From the NCBI GenBank assembly GCA_020723965.1, contig DYHW01000003.1:1-64000 (forward strand): a stretch of DNA of 64,000 nt, given 5' to 3'. The DNA comes from Melioribacter sp. Its GTDB lineage: Bacteria > Bacteroidota > Ignavibacteria > Ignavibacteriales > Melioribacteraceae. The translations under genes were made by a program, and so were the position numbers. Below are positions 52,807 through 62,975 of the stretch, piece by piece. How positions within the stretch are numbered: position 1 is the stretch's first letter; every line of letters begins with the position of its first letter. The notes beneath the pieces were generated by a model. The model did no database searches. It had not been told where the DNA came from and worked only from the letters and a program-made list of their open reading frames with translations.

Positions 52807-54475
52807 GTGAATTTAGTGCAAGTCTAAAAAAAAGAAAAATGATAAATGAAGAAACAACAATTATTGGTAAAAGCGCCCACAATATTTCTCCCGATGAAAA
52901 ATCTTTATTGATCATGATAGACAAGAACATTTCGCTAAGTGGTTTGAGCAGCAAAACGATAAGAAATAACATATATAGCAGATTTATCAGAAACGAAAGC
53001 GAAGCCCCTTGCGAAGATGCTATTCTAATAGCATTTTTTTCTTTGTAGTTTGCAAACGCTCCTCCCATCCCAAAATTGATAGCTAAAATTGTAATTGCCG
53101 AAATTAACGTTACAATTTCGGAAAAGAGCAACGTCAAAAGACCAAACTTGTAGTTCGAAAAGAAACTTAACCCGAGACTTATTATTAAAATAACTCCGCT
53201 AGGGGTTAATAATTTGGATTTGATCAAAAGAATTGGTTTAACAGGCGCAGATTTTATTTTCCAAAATGCCTCTCCCTCTAAACTAATCACAGGAAAAATA
53301 AATCGAAGCGAAAGAGTAGTAATGAGCAGCAAGTTGAATAGAAATATGGAAAGGTAGATCATCGTTTGCAAATAAAAATTCCCAAGCCCTACGAATTTTA
53401 TTCCCGCAACACTTACAGCAAAAACTACGATCAGAAAAAGCAAGATGAAGAAATGTATCATTTGGCTCGGGTCTCTCCAAAACAGTATCAAATCTTTTTT
53501 TATAATAGCTTTACTTTGTGGTCTAAAAATACTTTTCCCTATAATGCTGAATAAAACGATCTCCTTTCTTTTAGAATTGTATTCGCCGGTAAGCTTTAAA
53601 TTCAACAGCCATGTTTTGAAATACCATTTATAACCCATAGTAATTGCCGCTGCAAATAAAAAAACAGATAGCATCACTTGCAGCAAAGTGAAAATGACCG
53701 CTTCATAAAAATTATCTTTAACTAACCAATAAGCTGTTTGTGAAAGCCAATTATTAGGAAGCAATTTTATTATTGGCGGAATCAAACTGCTCAAATAATT
53801 ATCCTTATCAATAAGCGGATAAAACTGCATAACAGAATTCACAAGCCCGCGAGGCGAGTTAATTCTGAAAAATATTATTACTATTGAGATATAAGAAATT
53901 ATCAATCCATATATAACTTTTCTCACTCCGAATAGTTCAGCAATTTTAATAAGAATTAGAAGCAGAATTACTCCAAGCGAGCCTGCGCTGAACATATAAA
54001 CTATAAAATTCAAGAACAAAAGAATGAATGATGCGATGCTCAATTTGAAATAATAAACATAACCTGCTAAAAGTGAAGAGGAGATCAACAATAAAGTTGA
54101 AGAACTGTAGAAAAAGTTATCGAGAAATTTTATCAAAAATATCTTTACAGGCTGAATAGGTCTTGTTAAAAGAAAATTTATTTCGTTCGTTTTGTAAAGC
54201 GTTGAATATGATACTATGATATTGCCCAAATTAACCGAGAGGAAAAAAATGAAAAGAATCATCGATATAAATTCGTGAAGAAGAAATAAACCGATTTTTA
54301 TTTCGACTAATAGGAATCCGATTAGACTCTTAGAAAAAAAGAAAGCGCCTGCGGCAAATCCGGCGTAAATAATTCCGCTGCCCAAATTTTTTAAAATGTT
54401 TTCAGGCGTTAATTTTGTTTCCATGCGGATGAAGGCGAGAAGTTTATATCTCAACAAAAGAATTACTTGTTTCAT
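52790..54475 (-). CDS. ABC exporter membrane subunit
   Basis: A 561-residue integral membrane protein with around 12-14 hydrophobic segments, starting MKQVILLLRYKLLAFIRMET and running as paired helices to FFRLALNSLKKDF. It resembles the large permeases that pair with ABC-2-like ATPases in low-GC and Bacteroidota genomes. No ATPase domain is fused. It overlaps the ATPase gene by four bases (ATGA). The transported compound cannot be inferred. Confidence 0.82.
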   Translation of the reverse strand: MKQVILLLRYKLLAFIRMETKLTPENILKNLGSGIIYAGFAAGAFFFSKSLIGFLLVEIKIGLFLLHEFISMILFIFFLSVNLGNIIVSYSTLYKTNEINFLLTRPIQPVKIFLIKFLDNFFYSSSTLLLISSSLLAGYVYYFKLSIASFILLFLNFIVYMFSAGSLGVILLLILIKIAELFGVRKVIYGLIISYISIVIIFFRINSPRGLVNSVMQFYPLIDKDNYLSSLIPPIIKLLPNNWLSQTAYWLVKDNFYEAVIFTLLQVMLSVFLFAAAITMGYKWYFKTWLLNLKLTGEYNSKRKEIVLFSIIGKSIFRPQSKAIIKKDLILFWRDPSQMIHFFILLFLIVVFAVSVAGIKFVGLGNFYLQTMIYLSIFLFNLLLITTLSLRFIFPVISLEGEAFWKIKSAPVKPILLIKSKLLTPSGVILIISLGLSFFSNYKFGLLTLLFSEIVTLISAITILAINFGMGGAFANYKEKNAIRIASSQGASLSFLINLLYMLFLIVLLLKPLSEMFLSIMINKDFSSGEILWALLPIIVVSSFIIFLFFRLALNSLKKDF

Positions 54476-55197
54476 TCTTTGTTAGTTAGTTGAATGAAAA
54501 GTTCTTCTAGATTATGACTTCTCTCCATCTTCAATTTATGAAGAGCTTCAATAGTGTTGTTAAAAATGATATTTCCATTATTGATAATACCAACATGAGT
54601 GCATATCTGTTCAACAACATGAAGAGAATGTGTGGACATAAAAATTGTTGTGCCGTTCATTATTTCTTCGGTAAAAAGTTTTTTCACAATAAAAGCGCTT
54701 TGCGGGTCCAAACCGACCATTGGTTCATCTACCACAAGCAGCTTAGGTTCATGCAGAAGTGCAGAGGCAATCACTATACGCTGGCGCATACCCTGAGAAT
54801 ATTCTTCGGTCCTTTTATCAATCCACTCATCAATTCTAAGTTTTTCAATAAGCTCGTCAATTTTTTTTTTAACAAAATCATCGGAAAGGTTATATAAACC
54901 TCCGCAAAAGCAGAGAAAGTCTCGCCCGGTTAATTTATCATAAATAAATGGCTGATCTGGTATGTACCCAATTATCATTTTGGATTCGATCGGGTTTTTC
55001 CAAACATCTAAATTATTTAACAAAATATTTCCTGATGTCGGTAAGAGGAGACCTGTAATCATTTTTATGGTGGTAGTTTTGCCTGCTCCGTTAGGTCCGA
55101 GAAAACCAAAAAGCTCTCCTTTATTGATGAAGAGATTTATTTTATTAACGGCCGTAAAGCTATCAAATTTTTTTTCGAGAGATTTTAGTTCTAACAT
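54472..55197 (-). CDS. ABC transporter ATP-binding subunit
   Basis: A ~241-residue ATPase from the ATG at 55197 (MLELKSLEKKFDSFTAV); a TTG at 55206 would add three residues. Walker A is GPNGAGKTT, the Q-loop lies in IGYIPDQPFIYD, the signature is YSQGMRQRIVIA, Walker B is LLVVDEPMVGLD and the switch histidine is in FMSTHSL. This is the DrrA/NatA-like ABC-2 exporter class. It pairs with the downstream permease. It is separated from the triple-AAA gene by ~95 bases, so it is likely a separate unit. Confidence 0.94.
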   Translation of the reverse strand: MLELKSLEKKFDSFTAVNKINLFINKGELFGFLGPNGAGKTTTIKMITGLLLPTSGNILLNNLDVWKNPIESKMIIGYIPDQPFIYDKLTGRDFLCFCGGLYNLSDDFVKKKIDELIEKLRIDEWIDKRTEEYSQGMRQRIVIASALLHEPKLLVVDEPMVGLDPQSAFIVKKLFTEEIMNGTTIFMSTHSLHVVEQICTHVGIINNGNIIFNNTIEALHKLKMERSHNLEELFIQLTNKE

Positions 55198-55293
55198 GTT
55201 AAGCAAAAAAAATAGTAATTTATTTTAGATAAATAAAAATATTAGTTGTCATTCTTGTTCCGCTTTAGTATTACCTATGGTAAGTTTATAAGA

Positions 55294-58200
55294 TTATATT
55301 GTTATTCGTTGAACATCTTCAAGTGTAAGAGTACTGAGATCAACATCTGCTTTATCAGATAAATTAAAAATCCTTTCTTCCTGATTTGTGATTGCAGCGT
55401 ATAAGATATTTTTTGCAGTTGTTCCGTTCTGGAAATTCTTTCTTTTATTTGAATTAAAATTTGAAAAGAGGTCTAACATTTCTTGAAGAGCGCCTTCATC
55501 CAAAGTATAACCATTTTTTTCGGCTATGTTTGCAGCTATGCCAAGAAGTTGCCTGGGTGTATAATCTTCAAAATGAAAAATATTTGGGAAATAGGCAGTA
55601 ATGCCCGGAACTATTTTAATTATTTTGTTCATCTTTTCGTTGGTGCCGGATAATATCAAAACAAGTTTACCCTTATAATCTTCCATCTTTTTAATTATGG
55701 TCTCTATTGCTTCTTGACCAAAAGGATCATCATCACGGAAAAGTGTAAAAGCGTCTCGAATAAACATTGTGCCCCCCAATGCTTGCTTTATAAGAGTTTC
55801 AGTTTTAACAGCGGTTTGACCTTGATAACCCGCAACAAAATCGGAACGATCAACTTCAATTACATGCCCTTTTTCTAATACTCCTAACTCTTTAAAAATT
55901 CTGCCTATCAATTTTGCTACAGTAGTTTTGCCAGTACCTTCGTTACCGATAAAAATTGAATGTAGATTTCTTGCAATTGATTGCAACCCCTTTTCTTTTT
56001 TAAGCTGAGATATTTTTGCAAAACTTATCAGTTTATAAACTTCTTGTTTTACGTTTTCTAGCCCGATCAAGTTGTTTAATTCGTCAATTGCTTCTTGCAG
56101 TTTTAGAGGATCGCCTTTAACTTCGAACTGCTTTGCTTCAACTTCACGGTTCAATACCTCTTGAATATCGCTCAGTTCAATAGTATTTGTTTTTTCTTCG
56201 GTGCGTTCATTGGCAGGAATTTCTGAAAGGCGTAAAAGCATTTTTTGTTTTACAGATTCTAAAATGTTCCTAACAATTCGGGCATTTCCGAACTTTTTGT
56301 CTCTGTTCTTATAAATTTCTTCGAAATAGTTCAACAGTTTTTCTTCAGCTTCTTTAGAGATTCTTTTATTTTCTTTTTTAAGAGAGAAATCGACAATTTC
56401 TAAAAGTTCAGAAGGAGAATAATCCTCAAAAGTAAATGATTTGCTGAATCGAGATTGAATTCCCGGATTGCTGGCAACAAAATTATTCATCTCATCTGTA
56501 TATCCTGCTGCTATAACAATAAATTTTCTTCGGTCATCTTCCATTCTCTTTAGTAAAATATCTATTGCTTCTTTCCCGAAGTCACTGCCTGAATCTCCTT
56601 TCTTAACAAACGTGTAAGCTTCATCAATAAATAACATTCCGCCAAGAGCTCGGTCTATCAGGTTTGTAGTTTTTTCTGCTGTTTGTCCTACGTAGCCAGC
56701 AACCAAACCTTGACGGTCAGTTTCGACAAGATGCCCTTTGGGAAGAATACCGAGAGCAGAGTAAATTCTACTGAAAATTCTTGCCACCGTAGTTTTTCCG
56801 GTTCCGGGATTGCCAAGAAATAAAATATGATCGCCAAATATTTTTCGAATGTCTTCCCCTTGTTCGTTCAGGTAACGGGCAAGTTTAACTGTATCTGTTA
56901 TTTCTTTTTTAAGTTTTTTTAATCCAACAAGACTTTCAAGATCTTTTAATGCCTCGGACAGCGCTTCTTCGTTGATAGGAATTTTTACTTCGCGTTCTCC
57001 GCTTTTTGCAAGCGTTGTGTTGATAATTTCTACAGTGAAAGTAGTTATTACTTCTTTTGTCCTTTGGTCTTCTGGTAAAAGGAGACAGCTTTTACTAAGA
57101 TTGAGTTTCGCAGCTTCAAATATTTTTTTTACAAGCCGCGCATTACCAAAAGATTTGTCTCGCAAACGGTAAAGCGAAATAAATTCTTTCTTCAAAATTT
57201 CTTTTGCGCTATCTGTTATAGCATAATCTTCTTTTTTTAGAAGTTGATCAAAGATGGATATAAGTTCATCTGGGGTATAATCATCAAAAATAAAAGTATG
57301 TGAAAAGCGCGATTTTAACCCGGGGTTAGAATTTAAAAAGGAATACATCTCTTCCGGATAACCTGCAACAATTACAACAAACTCGCCTTTACGGTCTTCC
57401 ATTCGTTTCAGAAGAATATCTATAGCTTCTTGGCCAAAATCTGTAGTAGTGCCTTTCTTTACAAGCGTATATGCTTCATCAATAAAGAGAATTCCGCCAA
57501 CAGCATCGTTAATTATTTTTTCAGTTTTTTGAGCAGTCTCTCCAATATACTGTCCAACTAAACCGGACCGATCAACTTCAACTACATGCCCGCTTTGAAG
57601 AATTCCCATAGCATAAAAAATATCGCCTAACATCCGTGCTATTGTTGTTTTACCGGTTCCAGGATTGCCCAAGAAGACAGCATTGATTGTAATATTTTCT
57701 TCTGTCTTTAATCCAAACCGTTTTCGCTCTTTCAAGAATTCTAAATAAAAGATATAATTTTTAACAGCTTCTTTGATGCTCGTTAAGCCGATAAAACCGT
57801 TTAATTCATCAAGCAGTTCATTTAAAGGTCTAACTTTGCGGGGTTCGCTAACAGGTGCTTTTATTTTTTCTATCTGTTTGTCTGTCTGCGGAGAAATGAC
57901 CGCTTGCAAACGATCTTCGATTTCTTCAACTGGTTCTTTGGCAATCACAAAATATTTTTCGCAAACCTTAAAGTTCTCTATATATATTTCAACTTTAGCT
58001 TGTCCTTGCTTCCAAAAGTTCTTTTGATCAGAGCCGCATACTTGAACGAAGATTATAGAATCCCAGTCTTTTTGAAGTGTTAGTTGAAAATTATTTCTAA
58101 AGATTTCGAAATCGTTCAGATACCAGACCGCAGAACAATTGTTAATTTTTTTTTCAATTTTTTTGTAAAATGGATTGTTGAATATCACTTCGACGCCAAT

Positions 58201-59178
58201 ATTTTTGGTATCTGAGTCGAACTGTTTTAAGTAATTTCTTCTGTTGATTTTCGATTCGATATCGATATCGAATAATTTTGCCGAAAAAATATCTATGTAT
58301 TCATTCGGATAATAAACAGCATCGAATCTGAAATTAACAATGTGAGTTGAGAGTGTTTTTGCGGGCAGGTCCTTTGTAATTCGCGTTATCTTTAATGACT
58401 TTGTTTGCTGCTCTTGTTCTAATTGGCTAAACCTTTTTAATGTGTTCATAATAGCTTCGAACTTTTCATTCTTTTTTAATCTGCTGGAAAGCGTTTCTGC
58501 TTTTTTTAACGCAGGTTTGATTTGAAAGAGATAAAACATCGATTCCAATTCGATTATTTCTGCAAGTTCACTTTTGCTCTTTTTCAATACTTCTCTAGCA
58601 ATGAAAAGAGAATGCCAATACTCTTTTGACTTAATTGCATGTTCTGCTTCGGATAAAAGAAGATCAATATTTTCTGTATTGATGGGCTTCTTCCCAACTT
58701 TTATCTCTTGAGCAGTAAGCAACAATTTTCTGATCTCTTTCCAATTTGGATGCTGCCCATTATCTATTATAAGTGCAAGGTCCAGCGCCTCGTTAGCTTC
58801 TTCAAATTTCTGAAGTCCGGCTAAAGATTTGGCTTTATTTAGATAAGACCACGCTAAGCTTTCTTTCTGTTTATCAATTGATTGGTTTAGATCTGCAATA
58901 GCGCCTTCAAAGATGCTCATACGATAGAGAAGATAGGCGCGGTAAACACGCGCTTTTACAGAATCCCCTTTAAGTTCAACAGCAAGATTAGCAAACTCCA
59001 TTGCTTTAGCAGGGTTCCCGTTTTCAAGAAGAGCCCAAGCATAACAAATAGCTGCATCGCTGTCATCAGGACGAGATTGAAACACTTTTTCAGCGGCATT
59101 TAAAGCCAGCCGATATCTTCCGTTCCAAAGATGATCGTATGCTTCGTTTAACAGCTTATTTAGATCTTCGTCGAACAT
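55294..59178 (-). CDS. TPR protein with three CbxX/SpoVK-type AAA+ domains
   Basis: A 1,294-residue cytosolic protein. TPR-like helical repeats fill about 1-260 and a beta-rich domain of unknown type follows at about 265-415. Three CbxX/CfqX AAA+ modules come next, each preceded by a short helical piece with G-L-x-x-[IVL]-K. AAA-1: Walker A GNPGTGKTT (504), acids Asp567-Glu568, finger Arg624. AAA-2: GNPGTGKTT (789), Asp852-Glu853, Arg910. AAA-3: GNEGTGKTT (1078), but Walker B reads IRDAF (Arg1141-Asp1142) and the finger position is Tyr1196, so it probably binds but does not hydrolyse ATP. Relatives include CbbX, SpoVK and EccA. I chose the ATG at 59178; a TTG lies four codons upstream. Client unknown. 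Confidence 0.9.
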   Translation of the reverse strand: MFDEDLNKLLNEAYDHLWNGRYRLALNAAEKVFQSRPDDSDAAICYAWALLENGNPAKAMEFANLAVELKGDSVKARVYRAYLLYRMSIFEGAIADLNQSIDKQKESLAWSYLNKAKSLAGLQKFEEANEALDLALIIDNGQHPNWKEIRKLLLTAQEIKVGKKPINTENIDLLLSEAEHAIKSKEYWHSLFIAREVLKKSKSELAEIIELESMFYLFQIKPALKKAETLSSRLKKNEKFEAIMNTLKRFSQLEQEQQTKSLKITRITKDLPAKTLSTHIVNFRFDAVYYPNEYIDIFSAKLFDIDIESKINRRNYLKQFDSDTKNIGVEVIFNNPFYKKIEKKINNCSAVWYLNDFEIFRNNFQLTLQKDWDSIIFVQVCGSDQKNFWKQGQAKVEIYIENFKVCEKYFVIAKEPVEEIEDRLQAVISPQTDKQIEKIKAPVSEPRKVRPLNELLDELNGFIGLTSIKEAVKNYIFYLEFLKERKRFGLKTEENITINAVFLGNPGTGKTTIARMLGDIFYAMGILQSGHVVEVDRSGLVGQYIGETAQKTEKIINDAVGGILFIDEAYTLVKKGTTTDFGQEAIDILLKRMEDRKGEFVVIVAGYPEEMYSFLNSNPGLKSRFSHTFIFDDYTPDELISIFDQLLKKEDYAITDSAKEILKKEFISLYRLRDKSFGNARLVKKIFEAAKLNLSKSCLLLPEDQRTKEVITTFTVEIINTTLAKSGEREVKIPINEEALSEALKDLESLVGLKKLKKEITDTVKLARYLNEQGEDIRKIFGDHILFLGNPGTGKTTVARIFSRIYSALGILPKGHLVETDRQGLVAGYVGQTAEKTTNLIDRALGGMLFIDEAYTFVKKGDSGSDFGKEAIDILLKRMEDDRRKFIVIAAGYTDEMNNFVASNPGIQSRFSKSFTFEDYSPSELLEIVDFSLKKENKRISKEAEEKLLNYFEEIYKNRDKKFGNARIVRNILESVKQKMLLRLSEIPANERTEEKTNTIELSDIQEVLNREVEAKQFEVKGDPLKLQEAIDELNNLIGLENVKQEVYKLISFAKISQLKKEKGLQSIARNLHSIFIGNEGTGKTTVAKLIGRIFKELGVLEKGHVIEVDRSDFVAGYQGQTAVKTETLIKQALGGTMFIRDAFTLFRDDDPFGQEAIETIIKKMEDYKGKLVLILSGTNEKMNKIIKIVPGITAYFPNIFHFEDYTPRQLLGIAANIAEKNGYTLDEGALQEMLDLFSNFNSNKRKNFQNGTTAKNILYAAITNQEERIFNLSDKADVDLSTLTLEDVQRITI

Positions 59179-59327
59179 AATTCCAATCAAACTGTTTTAA
59201 ATAAAATTTTTTACTATTATTCTCGTAATTAAAATAAAATAAGTTAATGAGAGTAACAAAAAAAATTGACTGAGCCAAAAACTTTTTAATACGAGAAGCG
59301 TCTAAAACACAAACAGTAGAGGTATTT

Positions 59328-59975
59328 ATGAAAAAGAAATTTTTATCTATTCTTTTATTATTTGCTATTGTCTTTAGCGGCTGTGGCTTTTGGGGAATAA
59401 GAGGAGACGGCAGAGTTCGTGAAGAGAGCCGCAAAGTAGAAGAATTTAATAAGTTAGATGCCGGCGGCGCTTTTACTATTAAAGTAAACGTTGGAAAAGC
59501 GCCATCGCTAAGAATTTCTGCCGAAGGAAATCTGCTCCAATTTATTCGAACTTCTGTCAAAGGAAATACTTTGCACATTGACACAAGAAGAAACATATCT
59601 CCGCGTAAAGAAATTATGATTGAAATTTCTACGCCAAATTTGAAATCTGTTGATGTTTCGGGTGCAAACAATATTATTGTAGATGGAATATTTGGAGATA
59701 ATTTTAGCGTTGAACTGAGCGGAGCGGGGAATATTGAATTATCTGGCGAAGTTGGAAAATTTGACGCTGACCTTTCCGGCGCGGGAAATATAGAAGCTAA
59801 AGATCTGATCTCGGAAGAAGTTAAAATTTCTGTTAGCGGAGCAGCAAGCGCTGACGTATATGCCAAAGAATATTTGGATGCTTCCGTTTCAGGCGTTGGT
59901 TCAATTGATTATTACGGTAATCCAAAGAAAATACGCACAAAAATCTCTGGCGTTGGTTCAATTAACCGCAAATAA
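59328..59975 (+). CDS. DUF2807 (GIN domain) lipoprotein
   Basis: A 215-residue secreted lipoprotein. The signal peptide ends with the lipobox FSGC (Cys19). The mature part is a DUF2807 'head GIN' beta-helix, with repeated strands of the type LSGAGNIELSG, LSGAGNIEAKD, VSGAASADVYA and ISGVGSINRK. Such proteins are very common in Bacteroidota, probably as adhesin-like or cell-surface proteins, but their function is unproven. It is divergent from the triple-AAA gene and ends at a strong terminator. Confidence 0.9.
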   Translation: MKKKFLSILLLFAIVFSGCGFWGIRGDGRVREESRKVEEFNKLDAGGAFTIKVNVGKAPSLRISAEGNLLQFIRTSVKGNTLHIDTRRNISPRKEIMIEISTPNLKSVDVSGANNIIVDGIFGDNFSVELSGAGNIELSGEVGKFDADLSGAGNIEAKDLISEEVKISVSGAASADVYAKEYLDASVSGVGSIDYYGNPKKIRTKISGVGSINRK

Positions 59976-59994
59976 AATTTTGTTTTCTCATACC

Positions 59995-60040
59995 AAAGCG
60001 GGATTGGTTTTTATTACCAGTTCCGCTTTTTTTGTTTTTA
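59995..60040 (+). terminator. Strong rho-independent terminator
   Basis: A continuous 12-14 bp stem is formed by AAAGCGGGATTGGT (59995-60008) and ACCAGTTCCGCTTT (60016-60029), with two G-U pairs and a seven-base loop. It is followed by TTTTGTTTTT. It closes the DUF2807 transcript. Confidence 0.9.
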
Positions 60041-60094
60041 AAATTGGTTTTTAGGAATGCTAAAAGTAAATTCGTTTAATAAAATAAATAGATT

Positions 60095-61231
60095 ATGAAA
60101 AATAGGTTCCGCATAGGAATTCTTGGAGGGGGACAACTTGCAAGAATGTCTGCCTATCAAGCTTATAAATTGGGTTTTGATATTGCAATTTTAGAAAAAA
60201 CAAAAAACTCGCCTGCAGGTCAACTAACTCATAACGAGTGTGTTGGGTGGGTTGAAAACAAAAAAGTTCTTCAGAAATTCGCGCAAGCATCAGATATTAT
60301 TACATTAGAGAATGAATTTGTAGATCATCAGCATCTAAAATATTTTGAGAAGTTGGGAAAGAAAGTCGTTCCTTCATCAAAAACTATTTCACTTATTCAA
60401 GACAAATATTTACAGAAAAAAACTTTATTCAAAAAAGATATTCCTGTTCCTCAATTTTACGAAGTATCAGCCAAATCAAATTATGAAGAATTAGCGGCTT
60501 TGCTTGGCGCCCGGTTCATCTTAAAATCTCGTAAACTTGGTTATGATGGTTATGGCAATGCTGAAATTAAAGACCAGCCCGGTTATAACAAAGCCATAGA
60601 AAAACTTTCTAAAAGACACAACCAATTACTAGCAGAAAGATTTGTTCATTTTGAAAAAGAACTTGCAGTTATTGTTGCACGTACTAAAAAAGAAATTATT
60701 ACATATCCGGTAGTGGAGACTATTCAAAAGAATCATATATGTCATATTGTAATTGCTCCGGCACAGATTGAAGAAAGACTAAAAAAACAAGCCGAAGAAA
60801 TTGCTATTGAATGCGTAAAGTCTGTTAATGGTTTTGGCATTTTCGGAATAGAAATGTTTTTATGCAAAGATGGAAAAATATTAGTTAATGAGATGGCTCC
60901 GCGTCCGCACAACTCCGGGCATTTTTCTATCGAAGCGTGTGTAACTTCTCAGTTTGAAAATCATATACGTTCTGTTTTAGACCTTCCGCTTGGTTCTACT
61001 CAAATGATAATGCCATTTGCAGTTATGCTTAATCTTTTAGGAAAAAAAAATTACGGCAGAAAAATTTTTAATTATAAAAAAGCTTTGAAAGAAAACGACA
61101 TTCATTTACATCTTTATGGAAAAGAAGAATCGAGGATTGGAAGAAAGATGGGGCACATTACAATACTTGGTGATGATTTAGATGAGATTTTAAAAAGAGC
61201 TAAAGCTGTTGAAAAAGAAATTATTATTTAG
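60095..61231 (+). CDS. purK: N5-carboxyaminoimidazole ribonucleotide synthase
   Basis: ATP-grasp enzyme that adds bicarbonate to AIR, giving N5-CAIR, in de novo purine synthesis; 378 residues. It begins [22 protein letters not shown], the typical PurK start. [27 protein letters not shown] and the C-terminal [28 protein letters not shown] signature confirm it. purE follows 10 bases later and carries out the next step. Confidence 0.97.
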   Translation: MKNRFRIGILGGGQLARMSAYQAYKLGFDIAILEKTKNSPAGQLTHNECVGWVENKKVLQKFAQASDIITLENEFVDHQHLKYFEKLGKKVVPSSKTISLIQDKYLQKKTLFKKDIPVPQFYEVSAKSNYEELAALLGARFILKSRKLGYDGYGNAEIKDQPGYNKAIEKLSKRHNQLLAERFVHFEKELAVIVARTKKEIITYPVVETIQKNHICHIVIAPAQIEERLKKQAEEIAIECVKSVNGFGIFGIEMFLCKDGKILVNEMAPRPHNSGHFSIEACVTSQFENHIRSVLDLPLGSTQMIMPFAVMLNLLGKKNYGRKIFNYKKALKENDIHLHLYGKEESRIGRKMGHITILGDDLDEILKRAKAVEKEIII

Positions 61232-61241
61232 GAATAAAGCT

Positions 61242-61733
61242 ATGAAAAAAAATCCTTTGGTTGGAATTATTATGGGGAGCGATTCAGATTTTCCGGTAAT
61301 GAAAGAGGCAATTGAAGTTTTGGAAGAATTCAAAGTGCCGTTTGAAGTAAATATTGTATCGGCGCACCGCACTCCAAAAAGAATGAAAGAATATGCAGAA
61401 ACTGCTATAAATAAAGGGTTGAAAGTGATTATTGCCGGTGCGGGCGGTTCTGCTCATCTGCCTGGAATGACTGCTTCATTTACAACTATACCGGTTATTG
61501 GTGTTCCTATTCATAGCAAAGCGCTAAAGGGAATTGATTCTTTACTTTCCATCGTTCAAATGCCCGCCGGTGTTCCAGTTGCAACAGTAGCAATAGACGG
61601 AGCAAAAAATGCCGCTCTTTTAGCTGTTCAAATAATTTCTTTGTTTGATAAAAAACTACAAAGAAAAATAATCGATTATAAAATAAGGTTAGAGAAAGAA
61701 GTCTTAGAAAAAGTTAAAAATCTGAAAAGCTAA
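61242..61733 (+). CDS. purE: N5-CAIR mutase (PurE class I)
   Basis: Moves the carboxyl group of N5-CAIR to carbon 4, giving CAIR, the substrate of PurC. The start is the ATG at 61242 ([20 protein letters not shown]), with AGGAAT upstream; a TTG at 61209 inside purK is unlikely. [10 protein letters not shown], the SAHRTPKRM motif with the catalytic His, and [14 protein letters not shown] are present. About 163 residues, class I, agreeing with the presence of purK. Confidence 0.97.
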   Translation: MKKNPLVGIIMGSDSDFPVMKEAIEVLEEFKVPFEVNIVSAHRTPKRMKEYAETAINKGLKVIIAGAGGSAHLPGMTASFTTIPVIGVPIHSKALKGIDSLLSIVQMPAGVPVATVAIDGAKNAALLAVQIISLFDKKLQRKIIDYKIRLEKEVLEKVKNLKS

Positions 61734-61750
61734 TAGTTTGCACAAAAAAC

Positions 61751-62743
61751 TCATTTTGTCGAGTAAACCGGATCGCCCAAAAGTTTTCCATTATCCCAAT
61801 TAAATGAAATACTTTTTGGCTCTGATCTTTCTTGGCACACAGAATAATTGCAATATTTGCAAACATTTTCTTTGCAATAATCCATATGAATTCTCACTCC
61901 AGAAAATGGAAGCACTTCTAATAAACTCAGTTCAATAAATTCTTCCTCTAAATGAGATTGTTTTACTGAGAAGTAGAATGGCACTATCAGATGAAAATCT
62001 ATAAAAACTTTATCGCCGGATTTCCAAAACCGAAGATGATGAATATCAATCCAATATTCCTTTTTAATTTCACTTAGTTTACCGGCAATTGTATTCAATA
62101 AATCTTTGTCAGTTTCGTGCATTAAACCGCCAATAGATTCGCGCATCAATTTATAACCGGTAAATAAAATATTTACAGCAACTATGAATGCAATAATCGG
62201 GTCTAATAAAACAAATCCGGTTAGAATTACTAAAAGCAATCCAATTACAACCCCAATACTTGTAAACGAATCGGTAAAAACGTGTTTGCCATCGGCAATT
62301 AAAGTTAAGGAATTTGTTTCTTTTCCTTTTTGGATCAGATAAAAGCCAAGAAATAAATTTACAAAGCCAGCGGCGCCGATTATCCAAATTCCAGTATCTA
62401 ATTTTTCTGTTTTAACGCCGTAAATGATATCATGAATTGAACTATAAATAATTGTTAAAGCGGCAGCCACAATTAGTAATCCTTCCACTCCGGCAGAAAA
62501 ATATTCAATATTTCCGTGCCCATAAAGATGCGATTCATCTGCAGGTTTAATACTCAAATAAATGCTATAAAGAGCCATCATAGTAGCAGCAACGTGAACA
62601 ACAGATTCAGCGGCGTCTGAGAATATTGCTGTAGAACCGGTAATGTAGTAAGCTCCAATCTTTGCTAAAAACATGAAAATCCCTACGGTTAATGAAAGCA
62701 GGACTGCCTTTTTTTTAAGCAAATTATTTTTAGAAGTATTCAT
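61751..62743 (-). CDS. Cation diffusion facilitator metal exporter with cysteine tail
   Basis: A 330-residue inner-membrane CDF transporter with six helices. Metal-site residues are in IFSDAAESVVHVAA (helix 2) and ADGKHVFTDSFTSIG (helix 5, H-x3-D), and the ESHLYGHGNIEYFSAGVEG loop is canonical. A cytosolic beta-alpha domain follows. The C-terminus carries Cys290, Cys295, Cys298 and Cys303 (CKENVCKYCNYSVC), an addition that could bind zinc, iron or copper. The exported ion is likely a divalent metal such as Zn, Fe or Mn. It converges with purE. Confidence 0.92.
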   Translation of the reverse strand: MNTSKNNLLKKKAVLLSLTVGIFMFLAKIGAYYITGSTAIFSDAAESVVHVAATMMALYSIYLSIKPADESHLYGHGNIEYFSAGVEGLLIVAAALTIIYSSIHDIIYGVKTEKLDTGIWIIGAAGFVNLFLGFYLIQKGKETNSLTLIADGKHVFTDSFTSIGVVIGLLLVILTGFVLLDPIIAFIVAVNILFTGYKLMRESIGGLMHETDKDLLNTIAGKLSEIKKEYWIDIHHLRFWKSGDKVFIDFHLIVPFYFSVKQSHLEEEFIELSLLEVLPFSGVRIHMDYCKENVCKYCNYSVCQERSEPKSISFNWDNGKLLGDPVYSTK

Positions 62744-62975
62744 TTAGTTTCCCGTATTTACTGGGACTCGGTTTCCATATTATTTCTGCCCAAATGTAAA
62801 TTATTCTAAAGAAATATTTAATAGAAATAATTTTAATAATAGAAAAACATTCTCATCAGTAGGAAATATTTAGAAAATCGAGCAAAAAAATGCGTTAAAT
62901 AGTGAAAAATTGATATTGGTTATTGGCATATTAAATGAAAATAGAATTGTAACAACTAGAAAAAATGAGCTAAAG

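Noticed and set aside
59156-59866. A 236-codon open frame on the minus strand across the DUF2807 gene
   Set aside because: It is antisense to a repetitive beta-helix gene whose own frame has a signal peptide, lipobox and family motifs. The antisense product is a low-complexity Ser/Pro/Leu string.
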